Below, piece by piece: positions 1-5,134 of a DNA stretch of 5,134 nucleotides (its first letter is position 1; each line of letters starts with the position of its first letter). The stretch comes from JAWXTP01 sp044433415 (GTDB taxonomy: Bacteria; Bacteroidota; Bacteroidia; Bacteroidales; Rikenellaceae). The DNA lies in assembly GCA_044433415.1 (NCBI GenBank), contig JAWXTP010000169.1, positions 1 to 5,134 of the forward strand. The letters run 5' to 3'. The notes beneath the pieces were generated by a model. That model saw only the letters and a program-made list of their open reading frames with translations. It made no database searches and had not been told where the DNA came from. Made by a program: the position numbers and the translations under genes.

Positions 1-813
1 GATAACAACGTTAAGTTTTTGATCTAATTGAACAATCTCTTCTGGGTGGTTAACACGTCCCCAAGATAGGTCAGTGATGTGGATAAGACCATCTACGCCA
101 CCAAGGTCGATGAATACACCGTAAGAAGTGATGTTTTTAACTGTTCCCTCAAGAACTTGACCTTTTTCAAGTTTAGAGATGATATCTTTTTTCTGTTGTT
201 CAAGTTCAGCTTCGATAAGAGCTTTGTGAGAAACAACAACGTTACGAAACTCAGTGTTAATTTTAACAACTTTGAATTCCATTGTTTTGCCAACGTAAAC
301 ATCGTAATCACGAATAGGTTTAACGTCAATTTGAGAACCTGGTAAGAACGCTTCGATACCGAATACGTCAACGATCATACCACCTTTAGTACGACATTTA
401 ACAAAACCTTTGATGATTTCGTTGTTGTCAAGAGACTCATTAACACGATCCCAAGAACGTAATTGACGAGCTTTTTTGTGAGATAGGTTAAGTTGACCTC
501 TTCTATCTTCTGCAGTTTCTACGTAAACTTCAACTTTTTCACCCACTGTTAATTCTGGGTTGTAACGGAATTCACTTACTGCGATAACGCCTTCTGATTT
601 GTAACCAATATTAACAACTACTTCACGTTTGTTAATAGAAATTACTACGCCCTCTAGTACTTCACCTGCTTGGATGTTAGAAAGAGTATCATCATACTTA
701 GCTGTGATATCTTCTTTTTTCTCAGTTCCGTAAAGACCTGGGTCGTTTTCAAAAGCATTCCAGTCAAATGTATCAACTGCAACTGATGCGTTAATGTGTT
801 TGTTTTCAGACAT
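1..813 (-). CDS. rpsA: 30S ribosomal protein S1, N-terminal 271 residues (partial, stop lies beyond left edge)
   Basis: S1 binds mRNA on the small ribosomal subunit through repeated OB-fold S1 domains and helps load mRNA for initiation. Translating the minus strand from the ATG at 813-811 gives an open frame to the window edge beginning MSENKHINASVAVDTFDW. Three S1 repeats are visible: about residues 48-115 (GEVLEGVVISINKREVVVNI), about 130-198 (IIKGFVKCRTKGGMIVDVFG) and about 217-271, cut by the edge (GTVKNITSYGVFIDLGGVDG, then LIHITDLSWGRV). The third repeat has the classic TSYGVFIDL/GLIHITDLSW signature. The protein probably has further S1 repeats to the left. The 47-residue N-terminal extension before the first repeat carries the sequence DTFDW. 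Codon use looks like a highly expressed gene: isoleucine is coded only by ATT/ATC here, whereas the neighbouring kinase uses ATA often. The start follows an A-rich leader without a Shine-Dalgarno sequence, as usual in this phylum, and a strong promoter lies 66-96 bases upstream. The identification is secure. Confidence 0.96.
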   Translation of the reverse strand, partial: MSENKHINASVAVDTFDWNAFENDPGLYGTEKKEDITAKYDDTLSNIQAGEVLEGVVISINKREVVVNIGYKSEGVIAVSEFRYNPELTVGEKVEVYVETAEDRRGQLNLSHKKARQLRSWDRVNESLDNNEIIKGFVKCRTKGGMIVDVFGIEAFLPGSQIDVKPIRDYDVYVGKTMEFKVVKINTEFRNVVVSHKALIEAELEQQKKDIISKLEKGQVLEGTVKNITSYGVFIDLGGVDGLIHITDLSWGRVNHPEEIVQLDQKLNVVI

Positions 814-818
814 TTTAA

Positions 819-863
819 TTAATTTTGTTGAAATAAAAAGTTAGACATTATGTATAATACCAT
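819..863 (-). CDS. Possible 14-codon leader ORF upstream of rpsA
   Basis: Within the predicted rpsA leader an ATG at 863-861 opens a frame reading MVLYIMSNFLFQQN and stopping with TAA at 821-819, five bases before the rpsA start and in a different frame. It contains a second in-frame ATG (848-846). No Shine-Dalgarno sequence supports either start, and AT-rich leaders produce such short frames by chance. It is listed because its stop lies so close to the rpsA start that coupling is physically possible. Confidence 0.15.
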   Translation of the reverse strand: MVLYIMSNFLFQQN

Positions 864-875
864 GCTTAAAATGGT
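859..875 (-). promoter_or_regulatory. Small hairpin at the 5' end of the rpsA leader
   Basis: ACCAT and ATGGT (859-863 and 871-875) can pair around a 7-base loop. If transcription starts near 872-875, the stem-loop would sit at the extreme 5' end of the rpsA mRNA, where such structures can protect a transcript from decay. The stem is only 5 bp, so chance is a real possibility. A role in S1 autoregulation is only a guess. Confidence 0.25.
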
Positions 876-878
876 GCA

Positions 879-909
879 CAAAAGTAGTGATAAATTATTA
901 AATACCAAA
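879..909 (-). promoter_or_regulatory. Bacteroidota-type promoter for rpsA
   Basis: Read on the minus strand, TTTG (909-906) is followed after exactly 19 bases by TACTTTTG (886-879). This matches the primary sigma consensus of Bacteroidota, TTTG then TAnnTTTG. Transcription would start near 872-875, leaving a leader of about 60 bases before the rpsA ATG. This is the best promoter match in the window, which fits the high expression expected for S1. Confidence 0.8.
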
Positions 910-936
910 CTTTTAATTACTTTTTTTTGTTAATTA

Positions 937-969
937 TTTGATTTTCTCAAAAAAAATTCGTACTTTTTG
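937..969 (+). promoter_or_regulatory. Candidate promoter for the nucleoside kinase gene
   Basis: TTTG at 937-940 is followed after 20 bases by TACTTTTTG (961-969). This resembles the Bacteroidota -33/-7 pair, but the -7 box is one base longer than consensus (TAnnnTTTG rather than TAnnTTTG). Transcription would begin around 974-978, about 25 bases before the ATG at 1001. The imperfect box suggests weaker expression than the divergent rpsA promoter. The two promoters face away from each other about 27 bases apart. Confidence 0.45.
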
Positions 970-1000
970 ACTTTTAAAACACTTTAAACTCAGTAATTTC

Positions 1001-2671
1001 ATGCAAAGCAACACTCAAAACCTTATAAAAATATATTGTGAAAATACCTCTTCATACATTGATGCTGAAAGAGGTAGCACACTTCTAGAGATACTAGAGC
1101 AACTAAACCTAACTTCTAACCACAGGTTTATAGCTAGTTGCGTTAATAATAAATTTAGAGATTTGAATTTCGCTATGTACGAAAGACGAAGCGTTAGGTT
1201 TATTGACCAGACTCATTTTGAAGGGTATAGGGTATATGCGCGTACTCTTTTCTTTATTCTTTATAAGGTTATTAGTGATTTATATCCTCAATCTACTCTT
1301 AAAATTAATTATTCTATAGGTGTAGGATACTATTTTGAAATAACTAATATAGAACATAACAAACTATCTATTTCTGATATTAAAAGTGCCATGCGAGAAA
1401 TTATTAATAAGGATATTAGAATATTACGTGACCGTTATGAACAAAAAGACGTAATAGAGATATACTCTAAAAATAATCTTCATGATAAACTTTCTATTAT
1501 TGAAACCCATAAGTGCTTCTATTACACTATAAACAAGCTAGATGACAAGTACGGATATTTTTATGGAACGCTAGCTCCATCAACTTCTTATGTTAATACA
1601 TTTGACATAAAACCTTTGAAAAATGGGTTTTACCTATGTATGCCACAACGTATAAAACCTAACGACATACACGAAGTTATTAAATATGACCAATTGTTTA
1701 GGGTTTTTGAAGATCATAAAAAATGGAATGAGATTATAAAAGTTTCAACCCTAGGCGAGTTAAATAAACGTATACTTTTAGGAGAGTCTAATCAACTAAT
1801 TCAGATTGCTGAAACTTTCCAAATTAACATCTTTTATAAGGTTGCTCGTGAGATTTACTCAAAGATAAACGATGGATTGAAGCTAATACTTATAGCAGGA
1901 CCTTCATCTAGCGGTAAGACTACCTCTAGTAAAAAACTAAACGTACAGCTTCAAATTTTTGGTTTAAAACCTGTCGTTATCGCTATGGATGATTACTTCA
2001 TAAATAGGGAAGATACTCCTATGGATGAAAAGGGAAATAGAAACTATGAAACCATAAACACGGTAGACATAAAAACTTTTAACGATAATCTAAACAGACT
2101 GATAGCAGGTGAAACTGTAGAGATGCCCAAATTTGATTTTGTAAAAGGTCAACGATATTATGATGGCACTTTTTTAAAGTTAGAACAAAATTCAGTTATT
2201 ATTGTTGAGGGTATACATGCCTTGAATCCACTGTTAACACCTGGTATAGACAGTAAGCACAAATATAAGATATATGTTTCTGCACTAACCTCACTATCCA
2301 TGGATAATTTAACTTTTATTAACACTACAGACAATAGACTTTTACGTCGGATAGTTCGTGATAATGCTTATAGAGGAAGTTCTGCACTTGACACAATAAA
2401 AAGGTGGGGAAGTGTAAGAAGAGGAGAAGAAGAAAATATTTTCCCTTTCCAGGAAGAAGCTGATTTTATGATAAATACAGCTCTTTTCTATGAAATAAAT
2501 GTGTTAAAACGTTATGTTGAACCTCTATTATTAGAAGTTCCAGAAACAGAACATGCTTATGCCGAAGCACGTAGACTACTTAAGTTACTTAAGTTCTTTA
2601 CCCCTATGTGTGAAGACAACGTACCTCATACTTCTATTTTACGTGAATTTATTGGAGGAAGCGTATTCTAG
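1001..2671 (+). CDS. Nucleoside (uridine kinase-like) kinase with N-terminal TGS and ThrRS-like domains
   Basis: This predicted cytoplasmic kinase phosphorylates a nucleoside with ATP or GTP, probably in pyrimidine salvage; the exact substrate of this fused family cannot be read from sequence. Residues about 8-70 form a TGS-like domain and about 71-260 resemble the second additional domain of threonyl-tRNA synthetase. That domain's editing HxxxH is not preserved (the helix reads YRVYARTLFFILYKVISDLY). The C-terminal half is a P-loop uridine kinase domain: Walker A GPSSSGKT at 300-307, the substrate-side motif MDDYF at 329-333, IVEGIHALNP at about 401-410, and an arginine-rich lid RRIVRD at 449-454. 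The C-terminus ILREFIGGSVF and the overall length of 556 residues match the nucleoside kinase I recall from Bacteroides and relatives. The start at 1001 leaves a complete TGS domain and lies just behind a candidate promoter. It is transcribed divergently from rpsA and appears to be monocistronic. Family assignment is firm; the substrate is inferred. Confidence 0.92.
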   Translation: MQSNTQNLIKIYCENTSSYIDAERGSTLLEILEQLNLTSNHRFIASCVNNKFRDLNFAMYERRSVRFIDQTHFEGYRVYARTLFFILYKVISDLYPQSTLKINYSIGVGYYFEITNIEHNKLSISDIKSAMREIINKDIRILRDRYEQKDVIEIYSKNNLHDKLSIIETHKCFYYTINKLDDKYGYFYGTLAPSTSYVNTFDIKPLKNGFYLCMPQRIKPNDIHEVIKYDQLFRVFEDHKKWNEIIKVSTLGELNKRILLGESNQLIQIAETFQINIFYKVAREIYSKINDGLKLILIAGPSSSGKTTSSKKLNVQLQIFGLKPVVIAMDDYFINREDTPMDEKGNRNYETINTVDIKTFNDNLNRLIAGETVEMPKFDFVKGQRYYDGTFLKLEQNSVIIVEGIHALNPLLTPGIDSKHKYKIYVSALTSLSMDNLTFINTTDNRLLRRIVRDNAYRGSSALDTIKRWGSVRRGEEENIFPFQEEADFMINTALFYEINVLKRYVEPLLLEVPETEHAYAEARRLLKLLKFFTPMCEDNVPHTSILREFIGGSVF

Positions 2672-2709
2672 GGAATCAGTATAAAAAGTCTTAAAAATCT
2701 AAATTACAG

Positions 2710-2727
2710 AAATTTCCTTAGAAATTT
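2710..2727. repeat. AT-rich inverted repeat between kinase and sulfatase genes
   Basis: AAATTTC (2710-2716) and GAAATTT (2721-2727) form a perfect 7-bp stem with a CTTA loop. No T-run follows on the plus strand, so it is a poor intrinsic terminator for the kinase gene. It covers the position where the -33 element of the sulfatase promoter should lie (2718-2721), so it could be an operator site for a dimeric regulator. This is speculative, given the AT-rich composition. Confidence 0.3.
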
Positions 2728-2748
2728 AAAGTAAAATCACTATCTTTG
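2718..2748 (+). promoter_or_regulatory. Promoter for the sulfatase-rimM unit
   Basis: TATCTTTG at 2741-2748 is a perfect TAnnTTTG -7 box, continuing as TATCTTTGTA, a form very common in Bacteroidota. At the right distance upstream (19 bases) there is only TTAG (2718-2721) in place of TTTG, so the -33 element is degenerate. Transcription should start around 2753-2756, giving a leader of about 35 bases. A weak -33 box that overlaps an inverted repeat would be consistent with an activated or repressed promoter. Confidence 0.65.
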
Positions 2749-2758
2749 TATAAAAATA

Positions 2759-2788
2759 TAACAACAACAATAACAACAATACAAAACC
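2759..2788 (+). promoter_or_regulatory. CAA-rich unstructured leader of the sulfatase mRNA
   Basis: The 30 bases before the ATG consist almost only of A and C with three T's, in ACA/CAA triplets (for example ACAACAACAATAACAACAAT at 2761-2780). There is no Shine-Dalgarno sequence. An A-rich, G-free, unpaired leader is the expected initiation context in Bacteroidota, where ribosomes rely on accessible AT-rich leaders, and it supports the ATG at 2789 as the true start. Confidence 0.5.
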
Positions 2789-4288
2789 ATGGACAACAAG
2801 AATCGCTTACTTATACTAGGAAGTTTACTTACTGTTTGTAGCCCTGCTTTTGCTAGTAATGGGCAAGAATCTAAACCTAACATTATTTTTATTTTAGTTG
2901 ATGACTTAGGTAAAGAGTGGATACAACAATATGGTGCTGAAAATATAAACCTAACTCACTTACAAGAGCTTGCTGACAAAAGTGTGATTTTTAATCGTGC
3001 TTACTCCATGCCTCAAAGTACTCCTAGCCGTTTAGCGTTATTAACAGGACAGTTTCCTTATAACAATGGCTGGGTAAACCACTTTGACGTACCTAGATGG
3101 GCTAATGGAGCACATTTCGACACTCAACAAAACCCTAGCTACGCAATACACCTACAAAATAATGGTTACAAAACTTGTGCTGCTGGAAAATGGCAAATTA
3201 ACGACTTCCGCCTTCAACCAGACGCTATGAACCTTGCAGGTTTTGACGAATATTGCATGTGGACAGGTACAGAAGTAGGAAACGTTGAATTAAGCGATTC
3301 TCGTTACTGGGATCCTTATATCCACACTAAAGAGGGTAGTAAAGTATATAAGGGTCAGTTTGGTCCTGATATCTACTCTGACTTCATCACAGACTTTATT
3401 GCTGACAACAAAGATAATCCTTTCTTTGTGTACTACGCTATGACTTTAACTCACACTCCTTTTGTGCATACTCCTTTAGATATGGATGCTGAAACAGATT
3501 ATGAGAAACATAAAGCCATGGTTGAATACACGGACTTTATCATAGGTAAATTAATGGACTGCCTTGAAAAGAATGGTGTAGCTGATGATACTTATATTAT
3601 GTTTACTACAGATAATGGCACAGGCTCAAGAGTTGTAGGTATGCGTAATGGTCACTACATCCGTGGCGGTAAAACCTTACTTAGCGAAAATGGTATTAAC
3701 TGTCCATTCATAGTGCATGTTCCAGGGCAAACTAAACAGCGTACCTCAGAAGCTCTTATTGACTTCACAGATATGTATCCAACATTCTTAGATCTTACAA
3801 ACTCTACAGATAACGGCAAATACAAGATTGACGGACGTTCTTTTGCTGGTGTCCTGAAAGGTAAAGACAAAAACACAGACAAGGGTTATGCTCTTTCTAT
3901 GGGTTGCCATGCAGCTTATATTGGGGATGATGGTTTTGTTAAAAACATGTATCCTTTCAAAGATAGAGCTATCATGGGTGATAAGTATAAAGTGTATATA
4001 ACTATTGATCGCGTGATTGATAGAGTATATGACATACCTAACGACCCTTACGAAAAAAACAACCTTGTAGAGGACGCAAAAGTTATGAAAAAGGTTGAAA
4101 AAGAGTTTGGTAAATTAATTAGTGAACTTCCTGCGAATGATTCAAACCCTAAATATAATCGTTTAGAGAATGACCCTACATGGGATGTAGCTTTAAAAAA
4201 TTCAGCTCACGTAAAACGTACCAATTATAGACCAGAAGCAACAGAAGAGGACTACAATAATTTTGTAAACCCTCCAGCTAAAAAATAG
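2789..4288 (+). CDS. Secreted serine-type sulfatase (alkaline phosphatase superfamily)
   Basis: Sulfatases hydrolyse sulfate esters on glycans or small aryl/alkyl compounds using a formylglycine made from Cys or Ser. Here the signature is S77-T-P-S-R81-L-A-L-L-T-G, a serine-type site (codon AGT at 3017-3019) that would need a radical-SAM maturase (anSME), not found in this window. Metal and active-site residues are recognisable: D38-D39 in FILVDDLG, K134 in AGKWQ, H222 in LTHTP, D275-N276 in TTDNGT and K295 in RGGK. The histidine normally found two residues after the lysine (KxH) is Gln136. The C-terminal subdomain has the usual VYDIPNDPYEKNNL motif. An N-terminal signal peptide (hydrophobic residues 7-16, then SPAFA|S at about 22-23) directs export, probably to the periplasm; LTVC at 14-17 is a poor lipobox. 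Its 499 residues are typical of the family. It is the first gene of a likely two-gene unit with rimM. The substrate cannot be predicted. Confidence 0.93.
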   Translation: MDNKNRLLILGSLLTVCSPAFASNGQESKPNIIFILVDDLGKEWIQQYGAENINLTHLQELADKSVIFNRAYSMPQSTPSRLALLTGQFPYNNGWVNHFDVPRWANGAHFDTQQNPSYAIHLQNNGYKTCAAGKWQINDFRLQPDAMNLAGFDEYCMWTGTEVGNVELSDSRYWDPYIHTKEGSKVYKGQFGPDIYSDFITDFIADNKDNPFFVYYAMTLTHTPFVHTPLDMDAETDYEKHKAMVEYTDFIIGKLMDCLEKNGVADDTYIMFTTDNGTGSRVVGMRNGHYIRGGKTLLSENGINCPFIVHVPGQTKQRTSEALIDFTDMYPTFLDLTNSTDNGKYKIDGRSFAGVLKGKDKNTDKGYALSMGCHAAYIGDDGFVKNMYPFKDRAIMGDKYKVYITIDRVIDRVYDIPNDPYEKNNLVEDAKVMKKVEKEFGKLISELPANDSNPKYNRLENDPTWDVALKNSAHVKRTNYRPEATEEDYNNFVNPPAKK

Positions 4289-4299
4289 GATTTACATAT

Positions 4300-4836
4300 A
4301 TGGAAGAATTAATAAAAGAGCCTGTAGCTAAGATTACAAAAGTATATAGTGAGAGCGGTGAATTACAGCTACGACTTTACGACAATTTTAATGAACTTGT
4401 AGACCTTACAGAGCCTCTATTTGCGGAAATAGATTCTCTAGAAGTACCTGTATTTATTGGTGATTTTCTAAAAAGAGGAAGCTCAAAAGCTACAATTAAA
4501 ATTGACGATATAGATTCTGACTTACGCGCCCTAGAATTTGTAGACAAAGAACTTTACTTATACGTTGAAGATGAAGACGATGGGGAGTTATATTACGAAG
4601 ATATGGGTGGCTTTAAGATTATAGATTCAAGAAGCGGCAAGTCTGGCATAATTACAGAATATATAGACTATAATGACAATCCTTTATTCTCTACAGACTT
4701 TAACGGAATTGAAGTTATGATACCTGTAAATGATGATATTATAGACGAAATTGACGAAGATATTAAAGTCGTAAAGGTAACTTTGCCTGAAGGTTTAATA
4801 GAATTATACGAAAACTGTGAAAATATAGACGACTAA
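4300..4836 (+). CDS. rimM: 16S rRNA processing/ribosome maturation factor RimM (diverged)
   Basis: RimM binds ribosomal protein S19 and assists assembly of the head of the 30S subunit in the cytoplasm. The 178-residue length is standard. Residues about 9-90 correspond to the N-terminal RimM barrel (GELQLRLYDNF, then VPVFIGDF) and about 97-172 to the PRC-barrel. The PRC part contains the conserved tyrosine pair in LYYEDMGGF (Tyr98-Tyr99), known in other RimM proteins to be needed for S19 binding, and ends with the family hallmark LPEGLIELY at 162-170. The protein is strongly acidic: I count 47 Asp/Glu against 15 Lys/Arg. Compared with the Bacteroides RimM I recall, the N-terminal loop between KI and GELQ is about three residues shorter and lacks the usual glycine-containing HG..G turn. 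It starts 11 bases after the sulfatase stop and is followed by a terminator, so it is probably co-transcribed with the sulfatase. The RimM call rests on motif order and would be confirmed by a profile search. Confidence 0.82.
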   Translation: MEELIKEPVAKITKVYSESGELQLRLYDNFNELVDLTEPLFAEIDSLEVPVFIGDFLKRGSSKATIKIDDIDSDLRALEFVDKELYLYVEDEDDGELYYEDMGGFKIIDSRSGKSGIITEYIDYNDNPLFSTDFNGIEVMIPVNDDIIDEIDEDIKVVKVTLPEGLIELYENCENIDD

Positions 4837-4893
4837 GAGAATGTTTAGAAACTAATATAAACTTCTAAAAATTGGATTTTAACACTTTCAGAT

Positions 4894-4931
4894 AAAAAAA
4901 CCAAAATATTATTGAATATTTTGGTTTTTTT
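4894..4931 (+). terminator. Strong intrinsic terminator after rimM
   Basis: A 17-bp perfect stem pairs 4894-4910 with 4915-4931 around the 4-base loop ATTG. The stem core is CCAAAATATT/AATATTTTGG, flanked by seven A's on the left and seven T's on the right, which supply the terminal U-tract. It lies 57 bases behind the rimM stop. Because of the A/T symmetry it could work in both directions, but both flanking genes are on the plus strand. Confidence 0.88.
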
Positions 4932-4941
4932 GTTATATTTG
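4911..4941 (+). promoter_or_regulatory. Promoter for the last gene, overlapping the terminator
   Basis: TATATTTG at 4934-4941 is a perfect TAnnTTTG -7 box. Exactly 19 bases upstream lies ATTG (4911-4914), a one-mismatch version of the TTTG -33 element; it is also the loop of the rimM terminator. Transcription should begin near 4946-4948, giving a leader of almost 90 bases before the ATG at 5035, longer than those of the other genes here. Confidence 0.7.
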
Positions 4942-4969
4942 CACTATAAATAATAATGCACTAATTATA

Positions 4970-4990
4970 TAGGGTTGCGACATGGCCCTA
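4970..4990 (+). promoter_or_regulatory. Leader hairpin upstream of the last gene
   Basis: TAGGG (4970-4974) pairs with CCCTA (4986-4990), and the stem can be extended inward by two G-U pairs (4975/4985 and 4976/4984), leaving the 7-base loop GCGACAT. It is an unusually GC-rich island in a very AT-rich leader. It could be a regulatory RNA element, but it matches no riboswitch that I recognise. Confidence 0.35.
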
Positions 4991-5017
4991 AAAAAGATAT
5001 TTAGAAAATTAATCTAA
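4982..5017 (+). CDS. Possible 11-residue leader peptide
   Basis: An ATG inside the leader hairpin opens the frame MALKKIFRKLI and stops with TAA at 5015-5017, 17 bases before the start of the next gene. The peptide would be basic and amphipathic. There is no Shine-Dalgarno sequence, its start is partly sequestered in the hairpin, and it is short enough to arise by chance. If real, its translation would melt the hairpin. Confidence 0.2.
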   Translation: MALKKIFRKLI

Positions 5018-5034
5018 CTTTAAAACAATCTAAA

Positions 5035-5134
5035 ATGATTTATTCACACGAAGTAGAACACATGTGCGTTGTAAAACAAGGTCAAGGTCACGGTAGTGCT
5101 CCAATTCCTCAAGAAGGTAAATGGGTTAAAAGCA
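5035..5134 (+). CDS. Putative Fe-S cluster scaffold-like protein, N-terminal 33 residues (partial)
   Basis: The frame from the ATG at 5035 runs open to the right edge and begins MIYSHEVEHMCVVKQGQGHG, continuing SAPIPQEGKWVKS. I recognise this N-terminus (YSHEVE.MC..KQG..HG.APIP.EGKWV) from a conserved Bacteroidales protein that is annotated as an NifU-like iron-sulfur cluster assembly scaffold and is commonly followed by a GGGtGRT protein gene. Only a short segment is visible and no cluster-binding cysteine motif is in view apart from Cys11, so the function rests on memory of the family rather than on visible catalytic residues. A canonical promoter and a structured leader precede it, and the A-rich bases just before the ATG fit Bacteroidota initiation. 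That it is a true gene is near certain; the product name is moderately supported. Confidence 0.65.
   Translation, partial: MIYSHEVEHMCVVKQGQGHGSAPIPQEGKWVKS

Noticed and set aside
79..371. Two open frames (79-345 plus strand and 93-371 minus strand) inside the rpsA region
   Set aside because: Both are in frames other than the continuous S1 reading frame (813 down to 1), which has clear S1 domain motifs across the whole interval; their translations are low-complexity and resemble nothing known.
1001..2671. Threonyl-tRNA synthetase
   Set aside because: The N-terminal TGS and SAD-like part suggests it, but there is no class II synthetase catalytic domain; the C-terminal half is a P-loop uridine kinase with GPSSSGKT.
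2710..2727. Intrinsic terminator for the nucleoside kinase gene
   Set aside because: The stem is 7 bp of mostly A/T pairs and is followed by A-rich sequence instead of a T-run on the plus strand.
2829..2841. Lipoprotein signal in the sulfatase (LTVC at residues 14-17)
   Set aside because: Valine precedes the cysteine where a lipobox needs Gly, Ala or Ser, and a good signal peptidase I site (AFA|S) follows at residues 20-23.
3655..3882. Minus-strand open frame of 75 codons
   Set aside because: It lies entirely antisense to the conserved sulfatase core, including the RGGK and membrane-distal part, and has no domain, promoter or recognisable homologue.
4844..4869. Inverted repeat TTTAGAA / TTCTAAA just after rimM
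   Set aside because: The stem is 7 bp, mostly A/T, with a 12-base loop and no T-run; the much stronger hairpin at 4894-4931 explains termination, and AT-rich composition makes such repeats likely by chance.

Overview
The window is AT-rich DNA from a member of the Bacteroidota, most likely order Bacteroidales. The evidence is the promoter style (TTTG about 19 bases upstream of TAnnTTTG, with no Shine-Dalgarno sequence before any gene, only A-rich leaders), the Bacteroidales-type nucleoside kinase with a fused TGS domain, a serine-type sulfatase with a secretion signal, and the beginning of an Fe-S scaffold-like protein whose N-terminus I recall from Bacteroidales. Genus cannot be determined from this sequence.

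Layout: positions 1-813 hold the first 271 codons of rpsA (ribosomal protein S1) on the minus strand, running off the left edge; it is missing from a simple closed-ORF list because its stop lies outside. A 187-base divergent intergenic region (814-1000) carries a very good promoter for rpsA and a weaker one for the plus-strand nucleoside kinase (1001-2671). A 117-base gap then holds an AT-rich inverted repeat, a promoter and a CAA-rich leader for a secreted sulfatase (2789-4288). Eleven bases after the sulfatase stop comes rimM (4300-4836), a diverged 16S rRNA maturation factor, probably in the same transcript. A strong intrinsic terminator (4894-4931) closes that unit and is immediately overlapped by the promoter for the last gene, which starts at 5035 and is cut by the right edge.

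Functionally the window is mostly housekeeping: translation (S1, RimM), nucleotide salvage (nucleoside kinase) and probably Fe-S metabolism (last gene). The sulfatase is the accessory element: a polysaccharide- or glycan-desulfating enzyme sitting alone, without SusC/SusD or glycoside hydrolase neighbours in view and apparently co-transcribed with a ribosome maturation gene. I see no CRISPR array, tRNA, rRNA, insertion sequence or phage gene, and no convincing new multi-gene system. The most interesting details are the terminator/promoter overlap at 4894-4941, small leader ORFs and hairpins in front of rpsA and the last gene, the substituted histidine in the sulfatase active site, and the shortened N-terminal loop of RimM.
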